Shown here: positions 28,264 to 39,765 of the stretch, piece by piece
How the letters are laid out: every line of letters starts with the position of its first letter
Position numbering within the stretch: position 1 is the stretch's first letter
Source of the DNA: Methylobacillus sp.
Lineage (GTDB): Bacteria; Pseudomonadota; Gammaproteobacteria; Burkholderiales; Methylophilaceae
Reading direction: 5' to 3'
NCBI GenBank assembly: GCA_031277395.1
Contig: JAITML010000005.1
Span: 1 to 64,000, forward strand
DNA length: 64,000 nt
The notes under the pieces: model-generated
Seen by the model: only the letters and a program-made list of their open reading frames with translations
The model's database searches: none
What the model was told of the DNA's origin: nothing
Program-made: the position numbers and the translations under genes

Positions 28264-28745
28264 TGCGCGCTCTGTTTTTAATTCTTCTCGCCACTCTGGT
28301 GTTGCCGCCCTTCGTGGCTGCGGCGGATGAATCTGCGCCCATTGCCGTTATTGTTCCGCGCGATTTTACCGGACGCGAACCCGGCGCTCAGGATCTCGCG
28401 TTGATTTTCAAGCGCAAAAAACTCGCCTGGAATGACGGCACACGCATCCAGCCTGTCAATTTGCCCGCCGATCATGCGGCGCGGCGGCTGTTTTCGCAAC
28501 GCATTCTCAAAAGCACGCCGGAAGCGCAGGCGCAGTACTGGAACGAAATGTACTTTCAGGGCTTGTACCCACCGCATGTGGTCGCCTCGTCGGAAGCGAT
28601 GCTGCGCTACGTCGCCGATACTGCGGGCGCAATCGGTTATGTGTCCGCCTGCAAACTCGATACACGCGTTAAAGCCGTGCTTTGGATAGATGCCGACGGC
28701 GTGGTAAGCGCGACAGCGCCTGCGTTGGAGTGCGGAAGGAAGTGA
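28260..28745 (+). CDS. periplasmic substrate-binding-like protein (PstS-like fold)
   Basis: A 161-residue protein with a signal peptide (LLATLVLPPFVAAAD). It belongs to the small, single-lobe set related to phosphate-binding protein PstS: LALIFKRKKLAWNDGTRIQPVNLP near the start and YVADTAGAIGYVSA near the end are typical. It is half the length of a true PstS and no ABC transporter genes follow, so it is more likely a sensory or accessory protein for the adjacent kinase. It overlaps the porin gene as ATGA. Confidence 0.75.
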   Translation: MMRALFLILLATLVLPPFVAAADESAPIAVIVPRDFTGREPGAQDLALIFKRKKLAWNDGTRIQPVNLPADHAARRLFSQRILKSTPEAQAQYWNEMYFQGLYPPHVVASSEAMLRYVADTAGAIGYVSACKLDTRVKAVLWIDADGVVSATAPALECGRK

Positions 28746-28882
28746 TATCGCAATTCATGTAGAGGCGCTGCGGAATCCTTGCAAGTTTTGCGGGATGGCG
28801 TGAATTATCCGGCTTGCTGCATCTGCGTGATTCCACTTTAACATTTTGAGTAATAAACAAATTTATTAATAACCTTACTTTT

Positions 28883-28898
28883 TGGCACGGTGATTGCT
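28883..28898 (+). promoter_or_regulatory. sigma-54 promoter of the biosynthetic operon
   Basis: TGGCAC, GGTGA, TTGCT: a perfect -24/-12 consensus with GG (28884-28885) and GC (28896-28897) ten bases apart. Expected transcription start is near 28909. Upstream (28746-28882) is A+T-rich intergenic DNA that could bind an activator; it contains the dyad GGAATC/GATTCC. Confidence 0.88.
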
Positions 28899-28933
28899 AA
28901 ATTTACGGTATGTCCTTAAATGCAGGAGCAACC

Positions 28934-29584
28934 ATGCATTCCATGCAGTCTGTTTTCAATGCGCGGATGCCGCGTCCGACCGCTGTTCCCAAAGTGGCGA
29001 AAATTTATGCTCACGGTTTGCCGCGTTACACGACGGCGCTGTGTGACGCCGATGCGCCTGACCGGGCGGAACTGGAGCAGTTCATCCGCGACGTGTTTCA
29101 GCATTCCTACGGAGCGAGCATCCGTCACTTCATGCCGCAACTCATGAGCTTGCGTGACAGCAGCGGCAAGCTGCTTGCCGTATGCGGCCTCCGGCACGCG
29201 GGAGATGCGACGCTGTTTCTGGAAACCTATCTCGATGCGCCGATCGAAACACTCATCGCGCAACGTGTCGCGCAGGATGTGGCGCGTGCGGATATCGTCG
29301 AAGTCGGCAATCTCGCCGTGGCCAAACCCGGCATCGCGCCGCGTTTGTTCGCGAGCCTCAACCGCCACCTGCACAGCACGGGTGGGGAATGGGTGGTGTT
29401 CACCGCGGTTCCCATGCTGCGCAATTCATTCATGCGGCTCAACATGCCGCTCGAAGTGCTCGCGGAAGCAGGCCTGGATCGCATCGCGCCTCATGAGCGC
29501 GCGGAGTGGGGGCGCTACTACGACGGAAAACCGCAGGTCATGACTTTTCGCCGCGCCTCCTACCCCTACTACGCGGCAGACTGA
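28934..29584 (+). CDS. T-hemolysin (thermostable hemolysin) family protein, GNAT-like
   Basis: A 216-residue soluble protein of the family named thermostable hemolysin. Recognisable segments are YGASIRHFMPQLMSL, LLAVCGLRHAG, LFLETYLDAPIE and IVEVGNLAVAKPG. The order and character are those of a GNAT fold related to acyl-homoserine-lactone and N-acyl-amino-acid synthases. That relation is my inference, and a lytic role is not supported. ATG 28934 is chosen because AGGAG lies at 28924-28928 and an ATG at 28910 would coincide with the predicted transcription start. First gene of a four-gene operon. Confidence 0.8.
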   Translation: MHSMQSVFNARMPRPTAVPKVAKIYAHGLPRYTTALCDADAPDRAELEQFIRDVFQHSYGASIRHFMPQLMSLRDSSGKLLAVCGLRHAGDATLFLETYLDAPIETLIAQRVAQDVARADIVEVGNLAVAKPGIAPRLFASLNRHLHSTGGEWVVFTAVPMLRNSFMRLNMPLEVLAEAGLDRIAPHERAEWGRYYDGKPQVMTFRRASYPYYAAD

Positions 29585-29586
29585 AG

Positions 29587-31101
29587 ATGCGGACGGTGTA
29601 CGAAGCCGTATGCGCGCAACCTCCCGGGTGGATAGCCCTGCGCGGCAGCGCAGGCGAGGTGAGTTATGGCGCGCTGCGCGCCGCAGTCGAACATGCGATC
29701 GAAAATTTGCGCGAGACCGCGCCGCGCGTGATCGGGCTCGCGCTGGACAACGGCCCGCTGTGGGCGATGATGGATCTCGCGGCGATGCAAGCCCGGATAC
29801 CGCTGGTGCCGCTGCCGTTTTTCTTTTCCGCGGGGCAGATCGCGCATGCGATACGCGACGCGGGCATGGACTGTATCCATACCGATCAGCCGCGACAGTT
29901 CGAGCAGTTGCTCGCCAGCATGGGCATAGGCGTGCGGGAGCGCAGCGAGTTTCTGATCCACGGCCAGCCGGTGACGGAGTTCCGCCTCTCCGGCATCGCG
30001 CCGGTGGAACTGCCGCCCGCGACCGCCAAGATCACCTATACCTCCGGCACCACGGGCAACCCCAAGGGCGTCTGCCTCGATTCGGATGCGATGCTGAGCG
30101 TCGCGCATTCCCTGCTTGACGCCACCGGCATGAGTCCGCAAGACAATCACGTCGCGCTCATGCCCTTGTCCACACTGCTCGAAAATATCGCCGGACTGCA
30201 TGTTCCGCTGCTCGCGGGCGCATGCGTGACGCTGCTGCCATTCGAGGAGACCGGTTTGCGCGGCGCGAGCGGCGTGGATGTGAACAAAATGGCGGCGACG
30301 CTGGCCGCCCATGAAGCGACCACCACCATACTGACGCCCGAGTTGTTGCGCGGGCTGGTCGCTACTGCCCAGGCGGGAGCGCTGGTTTCATCCCGTCTGC
30401 GTTTTGTCGCGGTGGGTGGCGCGCCCGTTGCCCAAGGGCTGCTCGCGCAAGCGGCGCAACTTGGCATTCCGGTATACGAGGGTTACGGTTTGTCCGAGTG
30501 TGCTTCCGTGGTTGCGGTGAATACCGAGGACGCGCACAGGCGCGGCAGTGTCGGCCGCCCACTGTCGCATGCGCGGCTTGGATTCGCCGAGGATGGCGAA
30601 ATACTCGCGGCAGGCGCGCTCATGCTCGGCTATACCGGCAATACGCCGTGCGCGTTCCATAATGGTTACTGGCCTACCGGCGATCTCGGTTTTCTCGATG
30701 CGGACGGTTTTCTGCACATCACCGGACGCAAAAAGAATATTTTCATCACCTCGTTTGGCCGCAATGTCGCGCCGGAGTGGGTGGAGCGGGAACTGGCACT
30801 GCATCCCGCAATCGCGCAAGTGGCCGTGTTCGGTGAGGCGCGTCCGTGGAACGCAGCGGTGATCGTGCCTTCCTCACAAATGCCGGAAATATTTGCAAGC
30901 ATTGACGCCGCGATAGAGCAAGCCAACCAGCGTCTGCCAGATTACGCGCGCATACGCCGCTGGATACCGGCAGATACGCCTTTTTTGTCCGCCAACGGGC
31001 AACTCACGCCCAACGGACGTTTGCGTCGTGACGTGATTTTTGACGTTTATCGAGCCCAACTCGAACACTTGTATGAGGAAGACCAGTATGCCGTTTTATG
31101 A
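29587..31101 (+). CDS. AMP-binding acyl/aryl-CoA ligase-like protein
   Basis: A 504-residue adenylate-forming enzyme of the ANL superfamily. The A3 P-loop is TSGTTGNPKG (152-161). A5 is YEGYGLSECA, A7 is WPTGDLGFLDADG, and the A8 hinge is TGRKKNIFITSFGRNV. At A10, where a catalytic Lys is expected before RR, the text reads TPNGRLRRD: Arg replaces Lys. That residue is needed for adenylation in studied ligases, so activity may be altered. ATG 29587 is two bases after the T-hemolysin stop. The 3' end overlaps the next gene by 14 bases. Substrate probably a fatty or other carboxylic acid. Confidence 0.85.
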   Translation: MRTVYEAVCAQPPGWIALRGSAGEVSYGALRAAVEHAIENLRETAPRVIGLALDNGPLWAMMDLAAMQARIPLVPLPFFFSAGQIAHAIRDAGMDCIHTDQPRQFEQLLASMGIGVRERSEFLIHGQPVTEFRLSGIAPVELPPATAKITYTSGTTGNPKGVCLDSDAMLSVAHSLLDATGMSPQDNHVALMPLSTLLENIAGLHVPLLAGACVTLLPFEETGLRGASGVDVNKMAATLAAHEATTTILTPELLRGLVATAQAGALVSSRLRFVAVGGAPVAQGLLAQAAQLGIPVYEGYGLSECASVVAVNTEDAHRRGSVGRPLSHARLGFAEDGEILAAGALMLGYTGNTPCAFHNGYWPTGDLGFLDADGFLHITGRKKNIFITSFGRNVAPEWVERELALHPAIAQVAVFGEARPWNAAVIVPSSQMPEIFASIDAAIEQANQRLPDYARIRRWIPADTPFLSANGQLTPNGRLRRDVIFDVYRAQLEHLYEEDQYAVL

Positions 31102-31768
31102 TCATTTGCTCGCTGCCACCAAATCCGAGCGCGACGAACTGCTCAATCTGCCGCTGATCCGCGCCGGAGCTTCAGGGCAGATTACGCAAGAGATTTATGT
31201 CGCTTTTCTGACCGAGGCCTATCACCATGTGAAGCACACGATACCGTTGCTCATGAGTTGCGGCGCGCGTTTGCCGGAACGCTACGAATGGCTGCGCGAG
31301 GCGGTGGCGGCGTATATCGAGGAGGAAGTCGGGCATCAGGAGTGGATACTCAACGACATCCATGCCTGCGGCGCCGACAAGGAAGCGGTGCGCCACGGTC
31401 AGCCCGGACTCGCGACCGAACTCATGGTGGCCTATGCCTACGACGCCATCGCGCGCGTCAACCCTCTTGCCATGTTCGGCATGGTGCTGGTGCTCGAAGG
31501 CACCAGCGTTGAAGTGGCGACGCAAGCAGGCACGGCCATACAAGCCCATCTCGGCCTCGGTAGCGATGCCTTCACCTATCTCACCTCGCACGGCGCGCTG
31601 GATGTCGGCCATACCGATTTCTACGCCACGCTCATGAACCAGATCGACAATCCCGCCGATCAGGAAACCGTGATCCATGCCGCGCGCGTGTTCTACAAAC
31701 TCTACGGCGATATTTTTCGCGAGATCGTGGCGCGGCTTCCGCTGCCGCCGCAAAGGATGGCGGCATGA
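31088..31768 (+). CDS. haem-oxygenase-like diiron oxidase/oxygenase candidate (TenA-like fold)
   Basis: A 226-residue helical protein of the TenA/haem-oxygenase-like superfamily, iron-containing redox enzyme group. Likely metal ligands follow the diiron pattern seen in UndA-type enzymes: E43, E80-x-x-H83 (EEVGH), E137 (VLEGTS) and D172/H175 (LDVGH). These enzymes use oxygen to oxidise or decarboxylate fatty or amino acid substrates. It lies near thiC, but the thiaminase function of true TenA is unlikely because a full diiron ligand set is present and the operon is biosynthetic. ATG 31088 lies inside the ligase gene. Confidence 0.75.
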   Translation: MPFYDHLLAATKSERDELLNLPLIRAGASGQITQEIYVAFLTEAYHHVKHTIPLLMSCGARLPERYEWLREAVAAYIEEEVGHQEWILNDIHACGADKEAVRHGQPGLATELMVAYAYDAIARVNPLAMFGMVLVLEGTSVEVATQAGTAIQAHLGLGSDAFTYLTSHGALDVGHTDFYATLMNQIDNPADQETVIHAARVFYKLYGDIFREIVARLPLPPQRMAA

Positions 31769-32580
31769 GTCTCGCGCACAAACGTATTTTGTTGACCGGC
31801 GCGACCGGCGGCATCGGCCATCCGCTGGCGAAGCTGCTGGCTAAAAAGGGCGCGCGTCTCGCGCTGGTAGATCGCAACGGCGACCGGCAAAAGGAAATCT
31901 GCGAGGAAATCACGTCCGGCGGCGGCGAAGCGGTTGGCATCACGCTTGATCTCGGGCTGCCGCATGCGCCCGAAAAGGCCGTGACGAGCGCGACGCAGGC
32001 ACTGGGCGGCATCGACATTCTCATCAACAACGCGGGCATCATCGACTTCATACTGTTTCAGCAGCAGAGCCCGGAACGCATCGCGCAGATCATGCATCTC
32101 AACGCCATCGTGCCCGTGCAGCTTTCCCGCGCCGTATTGCCGCAGATGCTGGCGCAAGGGGCGGGGCGCATTGTCAACATCGGCTCGACCTTCGGCTCCA
32201 TCGGTTTTCCGCACCATGCGGTTTACTGCGCGAGCAAGTTCGCGGTGCGCGGCTTCTCGGAGGCGCTGCGCCGCGAATTGAACGACAGCGGCGTCGAAGT
32301 GACCTACATCGCGCCGCGCGCGACCCGCACCGCGCTCAACAATGCCGCCGCCATGCACATGATGGAGGCCAACGGAATCGCGATGGATGATCCCGTTTTC
32401 GTCGCGCAACGCATAGTCCGCACCATCGAGCTCGGCCGCAAGGAATGCTATATCGGCGGCCCGGAATCCATTTTTGCCCGGCTCAACGGCATCTTGCCGC
32501 GTCTGGTCGATTCCGGCCTCAGAAAAAAGACCCGCGTCTCCCACGCCTTTGCTGATCGCGACGCATTTAACAAAACCTGA
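31765..32580 (+). CDS. short-chain dehydrogenase/reductase
   Basis: A classical SDR of 271 residues. The nucleotide-binding motif is TGATGGIGHP (11-20) and NNAG is at 88-91. Catalytic residues are a Ser in the NIGSTFGS region, Y154 and K158 (YCASK). The acidic D36 after the second strand suggests NAD rather than NADP preference. It overlaps the diiron gene as ATGA and ends the operon. It would reduce or oxidise a carbonyl/alcohol made by the preceding enzymes. Confidence 0.9.
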   Translation: MSLAHKRILLTGATGGIGHPLAKLLAKKGARLALVDRNGDRQKEICEEITSGGGEAVGITLDLGLPHAPEKAVTSATQALGGIDILINNAGIIDFILFQQQSPERIAQIMHLNAIVPVQLSRAVLPQMLAQGAGRIVNIGSTFGSIGFPHHAVYCASKFAVRGFSEALRRELNDSGVEVTYIAPRATRTALNNAAAMHMMEANGIAMDDPVFVAQRIVRTIELGRKECYIGGPESIFARLNGILPRLVDSGLRKKTRVSHAFADRDAFNKT

Positions 32581-32728
32581 TTTGCGTGTGAAATACACGG
32601 GTAAATCAGTCGCCTGACTTATGGCGAAATGCCCACAAACGGCTCGCGAGAAATGTCATTCCGGCCATGGTAATGAAGATCGCACATTTCTTGCCATGCC
32701 TCGCGTTTTCGAGTACCTTCTTGGCATT

Positions 32729-35666
<2,938 letters not shown>

Positions 35667-35670
<4 letters not shown>

Positions 35671-36296
35671 GCGACTAGTTTAGCTTGAATCAGTGTAACG
35701 AGCTGCTCCGCCAGTTCCGGCATGGTGACATTGATGCCCAGATCGCGCGTTTGCGTGACCTGCATTCCACGATAGCCGCACGGGTCGATGGCGTGGAAGG
35801 GCGACAAATCCATATCGACATTCAAGCTCAAGCCATGATAACAGCAACCGTTTTTGAGGCGCAGACCGAGTGAGGCGATTTTGGCGTTGGCAACATAAAC
35901 GCCGGGTGCGTCGGGGCGATTGGTTGCGGTGACGCCGTATTCCGCAAGCAGCGCGATGACGGCGTTTTCCATGTGATTCACGAGTTGGCGTATCGTCATT
36001 TCGCGGCGTTTCAAATCAAGCAGCAGATAAAGCACGATCTGGCCGGGGCCGTGATAGGTGATCTTGCCGCCGCGGTCGGTCAGCACAAGCGGAATGTCGC
36101 TGCGTTGCGGCGGCTGCGCATCCTTGCGATTGAGGCCGAGCGTGTAAACCGGCGGATGTTCGGTCAGCCACAATGTGTCCGGCGTTTCTGCCGCGCGTTG
36201 CGCGGTGAAAGCTTGCATGGCTTTCCAGGTGGTTTCGTAATCAGTGAGGCCGAGCCGGTGAATTTTCATCAGGGATGCTACGCGAATCTTTTCCAT
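35667..36296 (-). CDS. lipB: lipoyl(octanoyl) transferase
   Basis: Moves octanoyl from acyl carrier protein to lipoyl domains; 209 residues. [43 protein letters not shown] (Lys and Cys catalytic region; the two Cys are adjacent) and DPCGYRG are diagnostic. Start ATG 36294-36296; a second in-frame ATG at 36267-36269 would match shorter homologues and is equally plausible. Forms lipB-lipA on the minus strand, detached from ybeD. Confidence 0.96.
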
Positions 36297-36339
36297 ATGC
36301 GTTCATCGTACCGCATCTCAAAAGATTTGGCTGCGAGTA

Positions 36340-37767
36340 TCAGTCCACGGATGCCGACGCGCAGGCGTTGCCGAACCCCAATACTGTCAATGTCGTGCGT
36401 CGATCCAGCCAGGGTTTGAATTCGCGCACTTTGCAATCGGCTTGCTGCGTTACTGCATCCGATTTTTTGTGCTCGATCAGCAGCAGAAAATCGGGCGTGC
36501 TCGCGCGTATTTTTTCCAATCCGGCTTTGTCCAGCTCGGGGATTGCGCGATTCGCGTAGTAGATCGCGCGCTCGTCGATGTGCTCATAGGCGTAGAGCGG
36601 TGATGTGCGGGTGCTGTCCGCCCATTGCGTGAACGGCGGCAATGCCGTGTAGCGATAGTTGAAAACACGCGCTTCGGCGAAAGTATAAAAACCTGCATAG
36701 CCAAGCGGCATGAGCAGGCCGAGCGTGACAAGCACATTGCGCCATGCGGGTCGCGCGCTTTCCATGAGTTCACCCAGTCGCTTGCCGAACACCAGCGCAA
36801 CAAGCGGATAGGCGGGGAGCAGATATTTTGCATGTTTATTGCTGAATGCAGTGAAGATAAGGAGCGGCACAAGAATCGCCACGAGCGGCGCGATAATTTT
36901 CCGGTCGATTTTCCAGCGCTTCCAGGTTGCGAATGGCGCGATAAACAGCAGCAGGCTGGCAGGAAAAAAGTCGGCAAGCAGCCACAGAAAATAGTTGTAA
37001 AACGGTTTTGCATCACTGCCACTGACCTTGTTCACAATGTCGCGTTGCAGCGTGGCTTGCCAGATGTCGAAGCCCAGTTGCATGCTGACGGCGAGAAACC
37101 ACGAGCCGCCGACCAGCAGCAATATCGCCCAGCCCGCGGGGTCGCGCAATGCTTGCCACGCGCGTGTTTCGCGCTGGATGAGCGCATACGCGATGAGCGG
37201 CAGCGTGACAAACAGAAGCGCAAGCGGGCCCTTGGCGAGCACGGCAAGGCCGAGCAGAAAATAACTCAGCAGCAGCCAGCGTCGCCCGGCGTGTTCCTGT
37301 ATGTAATGCAGCGCGGCGAGCAATGCGCCAAAACATAATGCGGTCAGCAGCATTTCGATTTCAGCGCGGCGCGCGAACAGGGCAAAGGTGGCGTTGGCAA
37401 TCATCACTTGCGCCGTGAACAGCGCCGCCCACGGGCCGATCCGGCGCAGCGCGTAGCGATAAGCGGCAAACACCGTGGCCAGCGCCGCGAGCGCCGACGG
37501 CAGGCGCACCGACCATTCATTGACCTGCCCGAACAGGTGCGATGTGGTGGTCGTCAGCCAGTACAACAGCGGCGGTTTGGCGATATACAGTTCGCCATTG
37601 AGTTGCGGCAGCAGCCAGTCGCCACTCGCAAACATCACTTGTGTGGGAATGGCGCGGCGGGCTTCGTTGTAACTCAACAGGGGAATCGCGCCCAAACCCC
37701 AGAAAAAACAGACGATGCCGAGCAATAGCGTCAGCCAGAGCAACAGTCGCGGCGGTTGTGTCGTCAT
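36340..37767 (-). CDS. GT39-type glycosyltransferase (ArnT-like)
   Basis: A 475-residue inner-membrane glycosyltransferase of the dolichyl-phosphate-mannose/ArnT family. About eleven hydrophobic helices are seen. The first periplasmic loop carries the acidic catalytic region LSYNEARRAIPTQVMFASGDWLLPQLNGELYIAKPPL, in which the usual Asp-Glu is Asn-Glu. It would transfer a sugar from an undecaprenyl carrier to lipid A or a surface polymer. It is the last of three co-oriented genes (GT2, LAB_N, GT39) that together make and flip or transfer a lipid-linked sugar. Confidence 0.85.
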   Translation of the reverse strand: MTTQPPRLLLWLTLLLGIVCFFWGLGAIPLLSYNEARRAIPTQVMFASGDWLLPQLNGELYIAKPPLLYWLTTTTSHLFGQVNEWSVRLPSALAALATVFAAYRYALRRIGPWAALFTAQVMIANATFALFARRAEIEMLLTALCFGALLAALHYIQEHAGRRWLLLSYFLLGLAVLAKGPLALLFVTLPLIAYALIQRETRAWQALRDPAGWAILLLVGGSWFLAVSMQLGFDIWQATLQRDIVNKVSGSDAKPFYNYFLWLLADFFPASLLLFIAPFATWKRWKIDRKIIAPLVAILVPLLIFTAFSNKHAKYLLPAYPLVALVFGKRLGELMESARPAWRNVLVTLGLLMPLGYAGFYTFAEARVFNYRYTALPPFTQWADSTRTSPLYAYEHIDERAIYYANRAIPELDKAGLEKIRASTPDFLLLIEHKKSDAVTQQADCKVREFKPWLDRRTTLTVLGFGNACASASVD

Positions 37768-37768
37768 G

Positions 37769-38119
37769 TCAGGTCTGTTCCTTCTCGGCGTCGAGCCGGT
37801 TGCCGCGATGAATCAACATCAGGTTGCGTGTATAAACCAGCGCCCCCGGCAACTGGCCGAGAATGATGACCGGTTCGGCTCTGTGCACGCCGTAGGCGAG
37901 CACGATCAGCCCGCCCGCCAGGCTGAGGTACCAGAAGCTGACCGGGATGATGCTTTTTTTGTGCCGCTCGCTGTATATCCACTGGACGATGAAACGCATC
38001 ATGAACATGGTCTGCCCGAGCAGGCCGATGGCCAGCCAGATGATGTCGCCTGTGCCCAGCCCGGCAAAGTAGGACTGCCATTTGGTGAGGAGAGCGTCGA
38101 GCAAGCCGGAAACCATCAT
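37769..38119 (-). CDS. lipid A biosynthesis N-terminal domain protein (LAB_N)
   Basis: A 116-residue membrane protein with three hydrophobic helices and the LAB_N signature GQTMFMMRFIVQWIYSERHKKSIIPVSFWYLSLAGG. This domain occurs alone between GT2 and GT39 genes and may help move the lipid-linked sugar across the membrane; the role is inferred from family context. It starts with two successive ATG codons (38117-38119, 38114-38116), overlaps GT2 by four bases and ends one base before GT39. Confidence 0.88.
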   Translation of the reverse strand: MMVSGLLDALLTKWQSYFAGLGTGDIIWLAIGLLGQTMFMMRFIVQWIYSERHKKSIIPVSFWYLSLAGGLIVLAYGVHRAEPVIILGQLPGALVYTRNLMLIHRGNRLDAEKEQT

Positions 38120-38859
38120 TTCTCGATGACCTGGGGACGCTTCGCCCGCCGCAACAGCCAGAAAACCCCGCCAAGATCGACAATTCCAGCGAGCAGCCGG
38201 TCAATGGTGCCGTAGTTGGAAACGCCCTGATGACGCGGACGATGATTAACCGGCACCGAAACAACGCGCCAGCCGCTGCGCTGCGCGAGCGCGGGCAGAA
38301 AACGGTGCATGTGATCAAAATAGGGAAAATCAAGAAACACATCGCGGCGGAATAGTTTCAAGCCGCAGCCGGTATCTGGTGTACTGTCGCGCAGAATGCG
38401 CGAGCGAACGCCATTGGCGATGATCGAGGAAACACGCTTGATCCAGACATCGCGCCGCATGTGCCGCCGGTTGCCGCCCACAAGCGCGACCTCGGGTTCG
38501 AGCGCATTTATGAGTTTGGGAATATCGGCGGGATCGTTTTGCCCGTCGCCGTCCAGCGTGGCGATCCAGTCGCCGCGCGCGGCCTTGACGCCGCTGCGCA
38601 CCGCCGTGCTTTGACCGCATGCGCAGGTGTGATGTATCACGCGCAATTCGGGATGTTCGGATTTCAGCGCGCGCAATTCCGCAGCCGTGTCATCCGTGCT
38701 GCCGTCGTTGACGCAGATGATTTCATGGTCGATTTGCCCGCGTAACGCCGTGCAAATTTCTTCGATCAACGGACGAACATTGCCCGACTCATTGTGCATG
38801 GGAATAACGACAGAGAGAAAGCGGGGTATCCAGTCGGCGGCAGAAGGTGTTGCAGTCAT
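38116..38859 (-). CDS. family 2 glycosyltransferase (polyprenyl-phosphate sugar transferase)
   Basis: A GT-A enzyme of about 247 residues, resembling dolichol-phosphate mannosyltransferase/ArnC but without C-terminal membrane helices. LSVVIPMHNESGNV opens the domain. VNDGSTDDT and LDGDGQNDP provide the nucleotide-sugar and metal-binding acids. DTGCGLKLFRRDVF and RPRHQGVSNYG are typical late motifs. The ATG at 38857-38859 is used; one at 38883 adds eight residues, and neither has a good ribosome site. Would load undecaprenyl phosphate with a sugar for the GT39 enzyme. Confidence 0.87.
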   Translation of the reverse strand: MTATPSAADWIPRFLSVVIPMHNESGNVRPLIEEICTALRGQIDHEIICVNDGSTDDTAAELRALKSEHPELRVIHHTCACGQSTAVRSGVKAARGDWIATLDGDGQNDPADIPKLINALEPEVALVGGNRRHMRRDVWIKRVSSIIANGVRSRILRDSTPDTGCGLKLFRRDVFLDFPYFDHMHRFLPALAQRSGWRVVSVPVNHRPRHQGVSNYGTIDRLLAGIVDLGGVFWLLRRAKRPQVIEK

Positions 38860-39032
38860 GACGTTTATAGTAACAAAGTTCATGCCAATTGCGTTTGCAA
38901 TTTAAGTGCGTGAAATTAAAGAATTTGCCAAGCGCCGCGTAGCGTGTGTATTTTTGGCGCTGCAAAAGTTGCAGGTAGCAGGAAGCCGTTTATGCAAATT
39001 TTGCGTTTGGGCGGCAAATCATGGCTATCGCG

Positions 39033-39038
39033 TATAAT
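39033..39038 (+). promoter_or_regulatory. TATAAT -10 element before the cytochrome b gene
   Basis: A perfect TATAAT 43 bases before ATG 39081. No matching -35 at 16-18 bases; TTGGGC (39007-39012) is 20 bases away. Confidence 0.4.
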
Positions 39039-39080
39039 GGCGGCCTCAACAGACCACTAAAACATCATCTTTCCACCATC

Positions 39081-39743
39081 ATGCATATTCATCGTCAACA
39101 TGCGTCAAAACACATGGTAGTCTGGTATTGGCCGGTGCGTGTCATGCACTGGACGATGGTGGCTGCGTTTACGACCGCGATGTTGACGCGCAATTCGGTG
39201 CTGGATCCGCGCCCCCATATCTACGCCGGTTATGTAATGGGGGGCGTGCTGGCACTGCGCATACTCTACGGTTTTCTTGCCAATGATCTCGCGGCGTTCC
39301 GCCGTTTCCCGCCGCGCCCGATCAAGGGGCTGCGCTATATGTGGGATCTGCTGCGCGGCCGGGCGCGCAATTATCTGGGCCACAATCCGGCAGGCGCGCT
39401 CGCCATTTACGCGATGCTGATACTGGGCGTGTGCACGGTCACAACCGGCTATACCTATTATGAATACGGCTTTGACTACGACATTGAATGGGTCAAGGAC
39501 TGGCATCACCATTTTGCCTACACCTGGTTCTGGGTCGTGTGCATTCACCTGTTCGGCATCACGGCGGGCAGTCTCGCGCACAAGGAATTTTTGCCGATGG
39601 TGATGGTGACCGGTCACAAGGTCAAGTTCGAGGAACGGTTCTCGCTGGCAGCGGCGGGGCTGACCTTGCTGATGCTGTTTTTGCGATTGCTCAATCTCAT
39701 TGTGCTGCTGTTTGGCGGCAAGGGGTTTATTCTGCGGAAATAA
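39081..39743 (+). CDS. cytochrome b561-type membrane protein
   Basis: A di-haem cytochrome b of about 220 residues. VWYWPVRVMHWTMVAAF begins the first helix with its haem histidine, YAGYVMGGVLALRILYG is the second, and HHHFAYTWFWVVCIHLFGI is the fourth with paired histidines. It resembles the b subunit of Ni-Fe hydrogenase and thiosulfate-reductase families. ATG 39081 is chosen; an ATG at 39114 is possible. It is followed after 22 bases by the sugar dehydrogenase gene, suggesting it accepts electrons from that enzyme. Confidence 0.85.
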   Translation: MHIHRQHASKHMVVWYWPVRVMHWTMVAAFTTAMLTRNSVLDPRPHIYAGYVMGGVLALRILYGFLANDLAAFRRFPPRPIKGLRYMWDLLRGRARNYLGHNPAGALAIYAMLILGVCTVTTGYTYYEYGFDYDIEWVKDWHHHFAYTWFWVVCIHLFGITAGSLAHKEFLPMVMVTGHKVKFEERFSLAAAGLTLLMLFLRLLNLIVLLFGGKGFILRK

Positions 39744-39765
39744 GGTTTTCATGAAAGGACGTACC

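Noticed and set aside
28934..29584. Secreted hemolysin
   Set aside because: No signal peptide or membrane-active segment; the sequence looks like a cytosolic GNAT enzyme in a biosynthetic operon.
31088..31768. TenA thiaminase next to thiC
   Set aside because: The gene lies upstream of the TPP riboswitch in a different operon and shows diiron-type ligands instead of the thiaminase layout.
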